A DNA stretch of 64,000 bases from Mytilus trossulus (Eukaryota; Mollusca; Bivalvia; Mytilida; Mytilidae). The stretch is from assembly GCF_036588685.1 (NCBI RefSeq), contig NW_026963295.1:4774001-4838000 (forward strand), in the 5' to 3' direction. A model generated the notes under the pieces. That model had not been told where the DNA came from, did not search any database, and was given only the letters and a program-made list of their open reading frames with translations. Positions 11,601 through 22,346 of this stretch are shown piece after piece. Numbering within the stretch: the stretch's first letter is position 1; each line of letters opens with the position of its first letter. The position numbers were made by a program, and so were the translations under genes.

Positions 11601-13710
11601 TCCCGAGCTTAAAAACACCCGATACCGGAGTCCCGATAAAGGTCCTATCCACCTTGCCCATGGCGTACATTAATTAAATGGGATTTCAAAATGTTCTCGA
11701 TTAAATTCATTGACACATGCGACGATATAATTAAAAAAAAAAGAAATTGCTCATTTAGAGCTGGGATCAGTATATCTAATATATATTTCTGTTTAGAGTA
11801 AACAAACACTATATCTAATTTTAACGGTCAAACAAAGTATAGCCTCATTAAAAGTCTAGATGTCAGCAGTGTTTAATAAACCGGGTGTGGATCAAACACT
11901 TTTAAAGTGGGGGTGGGGTATTAAAGCAAGCCAACATTTGAAAATATTATTAAATAAGTTATTTGTTTACCATATTTAAAGTTCTTTAAAAGGGACATGC
12001 TTCCTCCCCCCCCCCCTAATCCCCTAAACGAACCCGCCTTGCCAAATAAACGGTAAGATGTGATTCATGTAAATGTCGCTGTACAGTGGAGCCTATAGAA
12101 AGTTACCATTTAATAACCGAAAATCAACATATTTTTAAACCCTTTTTGTTTGTTCTAGGAGCGAATCTTGGCTCATTTAAAATATAGGACAACAGAGTTG
12201 GTGTATGTGGGTTCGATTCCCACCCTAAGCAATCATTTATTTCAGCTGGTGCAAAGCGGGCAGTTTAGCTTAGTGGCCCCACACTAACTTTGTTGTTTCT
12301 ATCAAAAAATTCAGGCAGACGCGACCAGGCCTTGACATTTTTTCTTTTAAATTTCTTATACAACAAAACCATGGTATAATTGTGAAAATTATACCATGGA
12401 TAGCTATGGTATAATTTTCGGTTATTGGGATTTATACTCGGGTTGCACTCCCATAGGTTACATTGTACAGCTATAGGTTAATTTTCGGTTATTGGGATTT
12501 ATACTCGGGTTGCACTCCCATAGGTTACATTGTACAGCTATAGGTTAAATCAAGATATTTCATAAGAATAGCAATACAACTATACCAACTATTTTTGTTA
12601 AAACTATTTAGTGATCTAGAGACATTCAGGGCTTCAGAGAGAAGGATATCATCAGACTTTAATATATATTTATAATATCTAAACATATTTAAAATTACCT
12701 CAAGAAATAAGGGAAATCTTCCCATTTCACCCAATACAGCTATATTTGTAGATTTTTTACCTAAACCCAAAGAAAATTTACAGAATTTGACGTGAACACA
12801 GTATGATAGCTTTTGACTACGTCACATAGTAACCGGTTTTATGATGACGTTTTTGAGGTTCCAATTGGGGATAAAAACGTCGTATATACCCCGGCAGTTT
12901 CCTGAATATACACTGACATCTCTGTGTTGTTATCCAATCACAAACCTCGACACATTTGTAATCCGTAATATACATTTATATTTATATTGTAAAGAGATAT
13001 CACATGAATTACATTAATATATCACAAGTATTAAAATAAGATACACCAAACTGTAGTAATCTTGCAGTAAAAGACATGGACTGCAATTCGGAAACACATT
13101 TTATTTTATCAGAAACACATAAAATAAAAACATCTAGTTCCAATAAAATAGAGCGTCTGAATGCTCTGAAAATTATTGAGACGATTAGCGTTGTCTTATA
13201 CGAAAAATAGTGTATCAGCTTTCTTGCAACCGCTCGCTTTGCTCGCTTAAAATTATTTTTTTCCCTTTTCTGTAATACATTTTGTACATTTCAGATTGTG
13301 TAAAGCAACGAGGAGTTGCATTTACTGCTACTTTAGGTGATCATCGTACAAATCTCACACTCCACGAGATTCTACATTATGACCATGTTATGACAAACGA
13401 AGGCAACAGCTTCAGTGGCGTTACTGGAATGTTCACTGCACCTTATGATGGAGTGTATGTGTTTGACGTCACTATTGGAGTTAACGGAAATGGAGCGACT
13501 GATGTTTCCATTGTAAAAAATGGCGTATATCTCCAAAGAGTTTACGGACATGCTACTACGAATTGGGAAACTGCTACTGCTAGCGTCACGGTTCATTTAA
13601 ATGCTGAGGATCATGTTTACGTAAAAAATTCCAACTACAATCACGGTTTGATTGGCCACGACTTGACGACATTTAGTGGTTTCATGGTTCAGCCAGACTG
13701 TGCTCTATAA
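8682..13710 (+). CDS. Secreted C1q-domain-containing protein (two exons)
   Basis: Exons 8682-8814 and 13295-13710, phase 1, with donor GAAG|GTAGGA and acceptor TTTCAG|ATTGTG; together they give 182 aa. Exon 1 carries the ATG, a signal peptide (ELIVLILCVFASVKSQ) and a short amphipathic coiled-coil helix (DLALQVQKLTERLIKL). Exon 2 is the globular C1q domain: the VAFTATL start, GMFTAPYDGVYVFDVTI (the F-x-A-P-x-x-G-x-Y-x-F core), a VSIVKNGVYLQR strand, LNAEDHVYVKN and the closing FSGFMVQ. There is no collagen region, as in most bivalve C1q-domain proteins, which are secreted lectin-like recognition proteins thought to trimerise through the coil and C1q head. The exact ligand cannot be read from sequence. 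A repeat (family B) starts about 50 bp after the stop and may have truncated the 3' UTR. A 5' UTR exon further upstream is possible. Confidence 0.92.
8915..9030 (+). repeat. SINE-like conserved core in the C1q intron
   Basis: Segment with CCGAAGGTCGGTGATTTCTC, GGCACCTCCACCAACAAAAC and CGAAAGTGGTGTTAAACAAT. I recognise this order from widespread bivalve short interspersed elements. Only the 3' half is preserved; no promoter boxes are seen. Confidence 0.5.
9642..9750. mobile_element. Palindromic MITE
   Basis: Arms of about 40 bp: left begins CAGGTCTCAGATAGGGTATA, right ends TATACCCTTTCTGAGACATG, spacer about 26 bp. It lies inside the C1q intron. A stretch matching its right flank in inverse orientation (GTAATCCGTAATATAC) lies at about 12960-12975. 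Confidence 0.8.
10025..10052 (-). repeat. (TTGTA)n tail of a LINE
   Basis: Plus-strand ACAATACAATACAATACAA. On the minus strand it is the 3' microsatellite tail of the LINE whose coding remains lie at 10410-10797 and 12546-12800. Confidence 0.6.
10203..10225. repeat. (AT)n microsatellite
   Basis: Eleven or so AT units inside the LINE 3' UTR region. Confidence 0.85.
10410..10797 (-). pseudogene. LINE ORF2 C-terminal fragment (zinc-finger-like end)
   Basis: Minus-strand frame ending a non-LTR retrotransposon polyprotein. It shows RLLTKFRVSAHKLEIERGRY, then a C-x2-C-x8-H-x4-C pattern (ICKLCNTEVEDEIHFLLQCP), typical of the region after the reverse transcriptase in several LINE clades. Its upstream sequence continues at 12546 once the block 10798-12545 is removed: the frame ...ILMKYLD resumes as LKLIKNSKMDLKS.... 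It is 5'-truncated and non-functional. Confidence 0.8.
10805..10985. mobile_element. 181 bp near-perfect palindrome (MITE)
   Basis: Left arm AGATATTTCATATCTTTTGG... mirrors right arm ...CCAAAAGATATGAAATATCT over about 75 bp per arm. The centre is itself a small inverted repeat (AACCTCAC / GTGAGGTT). The 76-codon minus ORF over it is a by-product. Confidence 0.85.
11478..11645 (+). repeat. Degenerate minisatellite, unit about 30-35 bp
   Basis: Recurring AATCCCGAAAT-CCGGGCTT and AAAACACGAAAT-type units, diverged from one another. Confidence 0.7.
12207..12223 (+). other. tRNA T-arm-like / B-box-like sequence
   Basis: GTGGGTTCGATTCCCAC is a perfect 5 bp T-stem with a TTCGATT loop and matches a Pol III B box. 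No full cloverleaf could be folded around it: the upstream TTGGCTCATTTAAA is only a poor A box. It may be the remains of a tRNA-derived SINE head. Confidence 0.35.
12413..12546 (+). repeat. Two-copy 67 bp tandem duplication
   Basis: The unit beginning AATTTTCGGTTATTGGGATT and ending ACAGCTATAGGTT occurs at 12413 and again at 12480. I see no difference between the copies, so the duplication is recent. Confidence 0.9.
12546..12800 (-). pseudogene. LINE ORF2 fragment, upstream part
   Basis: Minus-strand frame VKFCKFSLGLGKKSTNIAVL followed by GEMGRFPLFLEVILNMFRYY and SFNKNSWYSCIAILMKYLD. This is the stretch between reverse transcriptase and C-terminal zinc finger of L2/CR1-like non-LTR elements. 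Continuous in frame with the fragment at 10410-10797 across the inserted block. Confidence 0.75.
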
Positions 13711-13760
13711 CGAATTAAAAGCTATTTGCTGTTGTTTTATAGTTTATGCTTTCGATATTA

Positions 13761-14096
13761 CTAGAAATAGGAAGATGTGGTATGAGATCAGAGTGCCAAT
13801 GAGACAACTCTCCATTCAAGTAACAGTTTGAAAAAAACACATTATAGGTTAAGGTACGGCCTTCAACACGGAGTCTTGGCTCACACCGATCAGCTAGCTA
13901 TAAAGGACCCCAACAATTGCTTGTGTAAAACCATTCAAAAGTGCAAAAGCAACGGTCTAATCTATACAAAAACAAGAAACGAGAACACTTTTGAACTTCA
14001 TAAAAAGACGACAACAACTGTACATCAGATTTTTGACTTATGACAGGTGCACACATTTACAGCGGGATTAAACAAATGTTAAACGTTTTAATGGTA
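13761..14096 (-). repeat. Dispersed repeat family B, copy 1
   Basis: Plus-strand order: TAGGAAGATGTGGTATGA, AATGAGACAACTCTCCATTC, GTACGGCCTTCAACACGGAG, TTGGCTCACACCGA, CAGCGGGATTAAAC. The same order is at 22911-23252, on the other strand at 43581-43920, and in part at 56705-56870 and 61800-61921. Strand is given in the sense of the copy linked to a reverse-transcriptase ORF at 42492. Confidence 0.9.
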
Positions 14097-14366
14097 CTGC
14101 ACCACTTATCTTTGTTTTTAAGATGTTTTCGTGACAATTAGTAAAGCATAAATAATACATTTGTAAGTAAAGGGCTGCAACTAATAATGTAATTGAACAT
14201 GTTGATGACGTCACACTTGACATCGGATCAGTTGAACGTTGGACAAATCCTTTCGTGCAATCCCATCGATGTCGACCAAAAGAGGTTCGAGTTTATACTT
14301 TTCTCGAGAAAATGTTTTATTTGAATAGTCAGGGTTTGCATAACATAGTTTATTATGTCAAATGAA

Positions 14367-14578
14367 TTCTGTAGATTCTTTTATTTTCGTGGGTTCCAAT
14401 TTTCGTGGACCAGAGAATACTTACGTGTTCGTGGACATTTAAATTCGTGGCTTTGACAAAGTCTTTATCCAAGCCCTTAGAAAATTTGTCATTCGCTAAA
14501 ATTTAATTTCAAGGTTTTTCTATACCCACGAAATCAACGAAATTGGTATCCCAACGAAAAATAATGAATCCACAGTAC
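14367..14578. mobile_element. MITE with TIR TCTGTAGATTC / GAATCCACAGTA
   Basis: Terminal inverted repeats of about 45 bp (TTTTCGTGGGTTCCAATTTT at the left, AAATTGGTATCCCAACGAAA at the right). Interior non-coding. Confidence 0.8.
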
Positions 14579-14755
14579 AACTTAAACAAAATCAAAAGAC
14601 GAAAATTTAGATTATCTAAATATCCTTCCTTTAAAAAAAGTATTATAGTCTATATAATCGTCTTGAAGTCTTTGTTTATGCAGATGAAACACAATAGCAA
14701 AATCCTCTATTTGGTGATGCCCAACCACTTGATAAACTAATCAAAGTATCTTATA

Positions 14756-14974
14756 TACTGTAAACCAATTTATATTCGCGGACACTTTATTTCGCGTTAT
14801 ACCCTTTCTAGTCAACTTCGCGGATATTTAAGTTCGCGATTTTAAATTAATGGATGTAGTTAATTAAGGAGAGTTCAAAGTTTGATATATTCGCGACGAT
14901 TTTTTTCGCGTTATTTTTCTACACGCGAAAGTTGCGAAAATAAATCGCTCGCGAAAATAAGTTGGTTTACAGTA
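14756..14974. mobile_element. MITE with TIR TACTGTAAACCAA / TTGGTTTACAGTA
   Basis: Inverted ends TACTGTAAACCAATTTAT and ATAAGTTGGTTTACAGTA, interior rich in TTCGCG/CGCGAA. Its ends resemble the MITE at 14367-14578 in style (TACTGT... / ...ACAGTA), so the two may be moved by related transposases. Confidence 0.85.
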
Positions 14975-14989
14975 AGTGACACATTGGGT

Positions 14990-15190
14990 GTCGCATGTGA
15001 AGCTGAACCTACTTACTTTTAGGGGGAAACAAGACTCTCTTGGTTTTTGTTTGGTTTGTTGTGCTCAGTCTTTAATTTTCTCTGTTGTGTTTTGTAAACT
15101 GTTGTCGGTTTTTTTGGTTAATTATTTTTTTGTCATGAAATCCTCAGCATTTTATTTCGATTTATGAGTTTGAATACCCCTTTTATATGG
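14990..15190 (-). repeat. Diverged copy of dispersed repeat family F
   Basis: GTGCTCAGTCTTTAATTTTC ... TTTCGATTTATGAGTTTGAA parallels the complement of the copies at 38410-38580 and 40255-40400, but is strongly diverged. Confidence 0.5.
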
Positions 15191-16925
15191 TTCACTTCTT
15201 TTCCAGAATCTTATACACTATGGGTAGTATTTTCAAAAGTGTACACCAAAACAATGTGATTTACAATTGCCAACACGATCTTTTAGAATAAAATTTCAAC
15301 CAATGAAGAGACAATCTTTTCATTTTTGGATACGAGCAATGAAGCTACCTGTAACTCTCTCACGAAATAACCAAGAAACATAAAAATCAAATCAATGAAA
15401 ATATCCAGAGATAAATGTCTGCCTAAATATGAATGATACGGTAAAAGGGCTAAGAAATTAAGCCACATTGAGATTTGAGATTGATATGTTTGAACAGCGA
15501 CATACAACTGTATTGTCGAGGCTGTTTGCTGCTTTTGGTCACACTTTGGATATTTTTTAGAGCCGTTACGAGCTAGTATTAATTGAATGTTATTTTCAAA
15601 TCGTTGTAACTCCCATCCCGTCTTCTTCCCCACAAGGGACCAACCGAATTAGAGGAATTAGATAGTTTTTACTTAAATGAGAAATACGATGAGTGCCACA
15701 TGTCGAGCAAGATCTCATAACCTTTCCCAAGCACCTGATATAACTCTCAGTATTTAGTGGGTTTCATGTAGCTCAGTCTTAGTCTTCAATGTTTTATTTT
15801 ATCTACTTTTGTTTAGCTTTTAGTCGCTTTTCGGTGACAATAGATGACAATAGTCGACAATCACAAGCTGACAAAGACAACATTCGACAATAATAGCTGA
15901 CAAAGGCAACAGTCTACCATAATAGCTGACAAGAACAACAGACGCCAGCAGGTTCAAACCATATTTTTTTCAACAAATGTCCTACACTCAGTCAGGAATA
16001 TGTCAGTTATTATCAAAAAGATCTTGTCTGCATATGTTGGTGTTAGTTTTTGCGTCACTTCAGTGTTGTTTTTGTTCCTTTGTTTTTCTTTTGTATTTTA
16101 AAAGTTTTCCAATCGGCTTGAGTTTGAAACCCATACTTATTTTCTCTCAATAGTTTTATATCTTTAAACACCGATGTACTACAGATTGGTGCAGTTCTGA
16201 TATGTACAGCAATTCAAATTGCTTATCAGACTTTTTGACTGGTTGAAGTGAACCTGTTGTAGGATTTATGACTGATCTGACATTTCCTAAGACCACAATG
16301 AAACTAACTTGAAAGGTGGACTTCGTCCTTCAATAATTTTATGACTGTCGAAAAAGATACAAGTCCGCATCAATTTTAAGTTAACTTTGAAACGAGTCCC
16401 GCCATAAATTAACTTTGATTTTGACAACTCCGATCATAACTGCGCTAAAGTGTACTCTACATCATTATTTCATAAAATAATAATAAAATTAATATCTTTG
16501 TTTCTTGATATATACAATACAGATTAAATCATTCGTAAATGAACTACACATACAGTTATACAAATATCTCTGGGATCTGCATTTTTTTCAAATGAAAACG
16601 ATGCATTTAATATACTGTACAACTAATTTTATATTCTTTAAGTCGACATGTTCGTGTATTTGATTTTAAAAGGCATTTATCTTATAATATGGTTAACCTA
16701 TCAGATAAAGTCGAAGGAAAATGACAATGCAATTATATCTCATAACACTTAGCTTGTATATGATAATAATGATTAATGTACAGTTACTCATATTTATCAT
16801 GTTTATGGTCGGCTATGTTTCGGAGTGCCTAAATTGTTAATGTATTTCTTTTTGTGTTCATTTTTAAACAGTGACACCATGTAACATTCTTATTCAAATA
16901 TTTGAACCATGACCAGAAATCAGCA
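15191..16925. other. Non-coding stretch
   Basis: No gene recognised. It contains a low-complexity run of GACAA/AGCTGACAA-type units (15830-15950) and further decayed repeat sequence (about 16030-16140). A 116-codon minus ORF (15283-15633) has no recognisable domain. Confidence 0.5.
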
Positions 16926-16929
16926 GATT

Positions 16930-17530
16930 TTATATCTCAGACTGGCTAGTATAACACAATTATTTGACTCCGTTAATCAAGACTGACCACATATGCACTT
17001 AAATATGAAATGTTATGTAGCTGCATAATAAATCAGTTATCCCTTTATTGTTTGAGTTTCCGGATAGAATTAAATGACATCAATATTGGACCACAATGAT
17101 TTCAAAATGGTGGCAGCATACATTCAGAGTGCCAGCATGCTCTGGTTTTAGTCATGATATTCATTCGCAACAACCATTTAGTAGTTATTATTAGTCAGGC
17201 TGGTACATATGTAATTATAACAAACTTATTTGACCGCATAATTCAGAACCGACCGTACTTGCATTTTATTAGGTAATTTTATATAGCCTTAATGTAAGGA
17301 TTGATTGAATATTACAAATGAAAGCAACAATGGAACATCACTAAATGAAAGCCAGCTTGTCCTCTTTTTGTTCCAAATAATGAATTTTTAACCAACGTTC
17401 ATCACTTTTGATACCACATGCTGGTTGATATATACAATTAATTAAACCGTTTACACCAATACTGACCATATTTGCGCTATGTTTTGATATGAGTCGGAGT
17501 TCCTTTAGACACATGTTAATAACATGACGA
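16930..17530 (+). repeat. Strongly diverged tandem repeat, unit about 225-260 bp
   Basis: Three starts share the order CTGGT/CTGGCTAGTA...ACAAT/ACAAA...TTTGAC...GACCACAT/GACCGTAC/GACCATAT...TGCAC/TGCAT/TGCGC: about 16935, 17190 and 17413. Divergence is high, so unit limits are approximate. Confidence 0.5.
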
Positions 17531-19590
17531 TTAAATGAGCGAGGAATTTAGATATTTGTGATGATGCTCAGTCTATTAAAAATCTAAACTTAGTTCATTG
17601 GCTATCATTTATATTCCCCTCAAAAGTTAACATTTAAGAACCAAAAGCGCACCTTTCTCCGCCTTATGTTTAGAATTTTGACGTATACCGTAAAAATCTA
17701 TGACAAAATAGACGATTTTAATTTTAATTTTAGCAAGTTCCCCCACTATTGTAGCAATATACAAGCTCCACCTTCAGATGGGATACAATTTCCATACTTA
17801 TTCGGATTCCAAGAGCTTGCCGCTGCTTAGGAGATAACTGTATTGTAAACTCCATTCTAATGAAACTGACAAAAAACAACATTAAAACATGTATTTAAAA
17901 TCTGTCATATGCCGTTTGCACTTGCGCGTACGTCAAAGAGCATCAATTGTCAAATGATGCCATGTAAAAAAGTGACCTTATCCAATCAAAATGAACGTTA
18001 CAAACGTTTTTGCATTAGAATACTCAGTATGTTTAACGTCTTCAGTAGCGTAGTTGACAGTTGATAAACCAGGGGTATGTCAAAGAATATCTCTTCCTCT
18101 TTATAAAAAAAATCAGCGTTAGAAACCAAGACCTTGTTAACAAATACGCAATATAAACTTCACATATAATACACAATTAAAAAGCAAAAGAAATGCAGAA
18201 AATTAATGTCGTTGAGGTGACCAGCGATAATCTAAATTCATATCTAGTTTACGTGTTTTATCTTTGATCTTACTCACTGATTATTTCTTTTCAGAGAAAA
18301 AGTGGGGTGATTAAAAAAAAATCTCACAAAAAGGGTACACGTGTCGTGGACAATGATATTGACAACGTCGTCATATGTAAAATAGTGAAAAACATGTCAT
18401 TAATGGTCAATTTAAATCGATTTTTTTTTCAATTTCAACGTAAAGCCTCAAGCGAGAAAAAATAATCTCGTTGAGATGAACAACGATAATCTGCAATTAC
18501 AATGTGGTGGATAACGTTTCTATCCGCCCTCAATTAAAAAAGAACACACGTACTTTCTGTTATGATAGCTGCTTGCTTACAGCATGTCCATGTCGATTAG
18601 CAAGTGTGAAATGTTATAGTCATTATTCTATGTCAAAACGCATTGAGTGTAATAAATGAGGAATAAAAAGATAACTAAAATAAGCGATGAGTTTCATTTA
18701 TTGAAAAAGTTATATAAGCAGATATAAATCTAAAGTATTTAGTAATCACAAATTTTTAAAGCTATATTAACATAAGCATTCAACTTATACAAGTTCGCGA
18801 TTATTCGTATTCGAACAGAATACATAAGAATAATTTATTAACGCTGAATAAGCTATTTTGAATTAACAATACATACATGTATTCATAAGTTAAAACAAAT
18901 AACAGGGACATCTTTGTCATTATTATGGGAAATGTTTTGTAATTGCGTATACAAACAACAGGTGCTTTACACATTGTTAAGGAATGCAGTAAAACTCAAA
19001 TAGTTTTGTGCATTAAAGTTCAGTGTCAAGTTGTAATCTGGATGTTTCTGCTAAATCCAAAGTGTTGTTGTATTTTACTTTTTTGGCCATTCGTTTACAA
19101 TTTTAAAGATCTCAATTACAAACCAAAAACACGGAGTGAACATAAACAATAATAACAGTTTATTTAAGATAAATATAAAAAATCATGTGGATTATACAAG
19201 TTTCAAAAAGAACAATACAAAGGACAAAGACAAGTTGAAGAAAATGTTCAAGAACAAGAAAAGAAAGTGCGAAAAAGAATACATTACGAAGGAGAACAAA
19301 ACATACTGAATACTGTAACACAAGGACAGGATTGTCATGTCTTAGTCGATCGTTCAAAGCGATAATTCTCAATTCAAATTAAAAAAAAATCTAAACACAA
19401 AGCTCAGACTTGTGTACTCTAATATAGGTCTAATAAAAGCATAATACATACGTTAAAGTGAACCTCTATCTAATAAATGTTTAACTTGATGAAGTACAGA
19501 TATACGAGAGCATGCTTTTTTTTTATAAATAATATCAATATTTGTGTTTCATGAAGCTGATGACTGAAATGTTATGCCAAGATGACAGTG
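17531..19590. other. Non-coding stretch
   Basis: No gene seen. AT-rich unique sequence; frames here are short and without domain features. Confidence 0.5.
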
Positions 19591-19599
19591 AATAATTAT

Positions 19600-20510
19600 T
19601 TTCTCAACCTCTTTGCCATTTATCCCAAAAACTACAGGTGGATTCTCCCTTTCCTTCTAGTAAATACAGTATTTTTAGTTTTCTTAGAGTCAAATTGAAC
19701 AGTCCATGCTTTTGCCCAATTTGAGATTACATCCAGGTTTATCAGTCAAAGAAGCAGCTGCTAAAGTATGATAATCATTTACTGTAACAAATAAAAAGGT
19801 TTCATCTACAAAAATACTAATATTATTAGCAATGTCATTTATATAGATAAGAAACAGAAAGGGTCCCAAAACTGATCCATGGGGGACACCTGCCTGTATA
19901 CCTCTTAGAGTTGACGAAAAGCCTTCTTGTTCCAGTGATCTGGATATTTTTTTGAATTTGCAGTTTGTGGTGAATTCTATTACGATGTCTAATCTTGTTT
20001 ATTATCAAGTTGTTCATAAATGGTTTATCATTTGATCTGATAGTAATAGTTTTAGTAGGTATATATCTATTGACAGTACTTTCAAATCTTTTTAAAAGTT
20101 CATATCAACATCATTTATATCATTTGAATTAAAAACAACATCATCCCGGTCAGTATCATTTAGTTGGTTTTTAACAATGATTGAGACCTTCATAATCTAC
20201 ACTCTTAAAATCACGAATTTGTCTTTTAAACGAGTGTTGTTTCAAAGTTTTAAATGATAATTCGACTGAAACAGGAGAATGAGAACTGCATACCGGTGTA
20301 AGTACAATAAATGATTTAATTTTTTTTTGCGATTATTCACACATAAATCAATACAAGACTAGTTCAAGTTAGGGTTGTAAAGTAAGAAGACGCCCAAACA
20401 ACATTTTCTAAGTTTAAACGGTTAAGTAACTTTTTAACCCTGTCTGCGCTCATTGCCTATGTAAAATTTAAAATTGTTTATAATCCAGGTACTTTTGATA
20501 ACTATTGTAT
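19600..20510 (-). pseudogene. Decayed LINE reverse transcriptase
   Basis: Minus-strand reading gives the RT signature GVPHGSVLGPFLFLIYINDI (usually GVPQGSVLGPLLFL-YINDL) near 19835-19900, followed by a FVDET sequence where the catalytic F/YADD motif is expected. Several in-frame stops follow. Belongs with the endonuclease remnant at 20835-21345; both are on the minus strand in the correct order (endonuclease, then RT). Confidence 0.75.
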
Positions 20511-20833
20511 GCACATTGAACGACAAATTTATGTGACGTATATAATATAATTCCCATATTTTGACTATTTTATTGATTGTGACTGTTTATTTAACGCATC
20601 ATGTAAATGTAACGGAATTTGATGAGACTGTTATTAAAGTGAGAGGGTTAGCGCTATAGAACCAGGTTTAATCCACCATTTTCTACATTTGAAAATGCCT
20701 GTACCAAGTCAGGAATATGACAGTTTTTATCCATTCGTTTTTGATGCGTTTTGTTTTTTGATTTTGCCATGTGATTATGGACTTTCCAAATTGATTTTGC
20801 TCTGAGTTCAGTATTTTTGTGATTTTACTTTTT
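20510..20833 (+). repeat. Dispersed repeat family C, copy 1, inserted in a LINE
   Basis: Contains GAATTTGATGAGACTGTTAT, GAGGGTTAGCGCTATAGAAC, AATCCACCATTTTCTACATT and ends CAGTATTTTTGTGATTTTAC. A shorter copy is at 25190-25375. It separates the endonuclease and RT parts of the minus-strand LINE and so is younger than that LINE. The left end is approximate. Confidence 0.75.
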
Positions 20834-20834
20834 A

Positions 20835-21345
20835 AAAGAGTTACTTGTGTTTGACATCATATTGCAATTAAACTCACCACAAAAGAAAATTGGTAAATTA
20901 CAATCAAGTGCTTTATAAACGGACTCACTTAAAAAGTCGTATATACTAGAATTTGAGTTTGGGGGCCGGTACAAAACACCAAATAATCTTTTTTCATTAC
21001 TACAATTCCTCACGTCAACCCAAAGTAATTCAAGATTGCTTACAAATATGTCATTCCGTATAATAAAATGTAGACCATTTTTCACATAAATGGTCACAAC
21101 TCCATCATGTCTATTTCTATCTTACCTAATAGGTTTATGAAATCCATTTAATTTAATTTGGTCATCAGTAATTGACTTGTCAAGATGAGAATCGGATATA
21201 CAGATACTGTCATACTCATATAGTCATTGTTAATGTTAACTAACTTAGTAAGTAAACTACACACATTATTGTGTACTATTTTAAAATTCTTTTTGTTACT
21301 CTGATCTGACCCTTGATTTTTCTCAATTCCAGCAACCAGTAACAA
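20835..21345 (-). pseudogene. Decayed LINE endonuclease domain
   Basis: Minus-strand reading shows GIEKNQGSDQ, KIVHNNVCSLL, then ITDDQIKLNGF, VTIYVKNGLHFIIRNDI, GVLYRPPNSNSS and IFFCGEFNCNMM (usual GDFN). This is the order of an APE-type endonuclease of non-LTR retrotransposons. A stop interrupts the segment just before DRNRHDGV (near 21125) and there is a frame change near 21190. Non-functional. Confidence 0.8.
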
Positions 21346-21686
21346 AAACTATAATACTACTGAGGATAAATTTTTTTTTAATGATTATAGGGAGGATTAT
21401 GTTGTGATTAATATCATAGTTTACAAAACAGATTAATGTTAAAAACATTGATCAGTTAAAACTATCAAAACTTATAATTAATATATAATGAAACATGAGC
21501 ACATGATGTACACTTTGGACAGACCTTTGAAATCAAAAGATGACATATGAATCGATAAACATGACACTCAAAACTAGACGGGATAAAGTACAAAACAAAA
21601 CATATATGTACATAACATATATACAAAAGGAAAACATTGATAAATAACAGATGGTAACAGTATCAATTATCACTTAACTTATCTAC

Positions 21687-22068
21687 TTAAGGGAGTTGGC
21701 TTCTCAGATTCAAAATAATTAACTTTTCAAAACACTGGCATATATTGATAGGGGATATTTAAAGGAATCAAAAGAGCAAACAAGTATTTAGGTCACTGTG
21801 CTTGTTTTCGAGATATTAGCCATTGAAATTTTGGCCAGAAAATGTTCTCTTTTGACTTTTCATAGCTTGATCATTGACACGTGTTAGTCTTCAAAAACTA
21901 TAAAAAAAAATAATTAAAATTTTATAAGACCTTACTAGACAATGTAAAAGAATTATAAAAAAAATGGGGGTCTCCGGGCAAAATTTGTCAAGGCATTCAA
22001 ATAGATAAAACTACAGAATTCCGAAAATCTAACCAAAATTCAAAAACATGACAAGCGAGCTTCCTTAA
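21687..22068. mobile_element. Non-autonomous DNA element, family E, copy 1
   Basis: Ends TTAAGGGAGTTGGCTTCTCA and TGACAAGCGAGCTTCCTTAA are inverted repeats. The interior is non-coding (TTTTCGAGATATTAGCCATT, ATTTTGGCCAGAAAATGTTC). A diverged reverse copy is at 54912-55285, and the same terminal motif begins the Mutator-like element at 55788. Confidence 0.7.
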
Positions 22069-22346
22069 TGTAAAATCAAATTTAAATTATTATGTTTAGA
22101 GATATTTTTTTTGTTAACAATATTTTGATAAAATAAATTGAATTGAATTAAACAACAGATATAGAGATGTTGTAACTTAACCAGTGTACATTTAACCTAT
22201 TACAAACATTGAAGACGTGACATTAACGCAAAGTACCGAAAACGAACAAAAAATCATACGGAGTGTATATACTACACAATTTGTACTTTCTTTAAGTTGA
22301 AGAATTGATAGAAACAGGGCAAATTACAACTGGCATGGTTGCAAAG

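Larger units (their letters stand above)
10798..12545. mobile_element. Composite insertion splitting the LINE
   Basis: Sequence with no coding homology lying between the two collinear parts of one LINE ORF. It contains a long palindrome (10805-10985), a degenerate ~33 bp minisatellite (11478-11645), a poly-C tract (about 12005-12016) and a 67 bp tandem duplication at its right end. Flanks read GTTTAAGATC on the left and AAATC|AAGATATTTC on the right, so a short target duplication is possible, but the exact ends are uncertain by a few bases. Confidence 0.6.

Noticed and set aside
12207-12223. tRNA gene
   Set aside because: Only the T-arm is good; no acceptor stem, D-arm or anticodon arm could be built around it.
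15283-15633. 116-codon minus-strand ORF
   Set aside because: Hydrophobic stretches but no family motif and no splice partners; likely chance.
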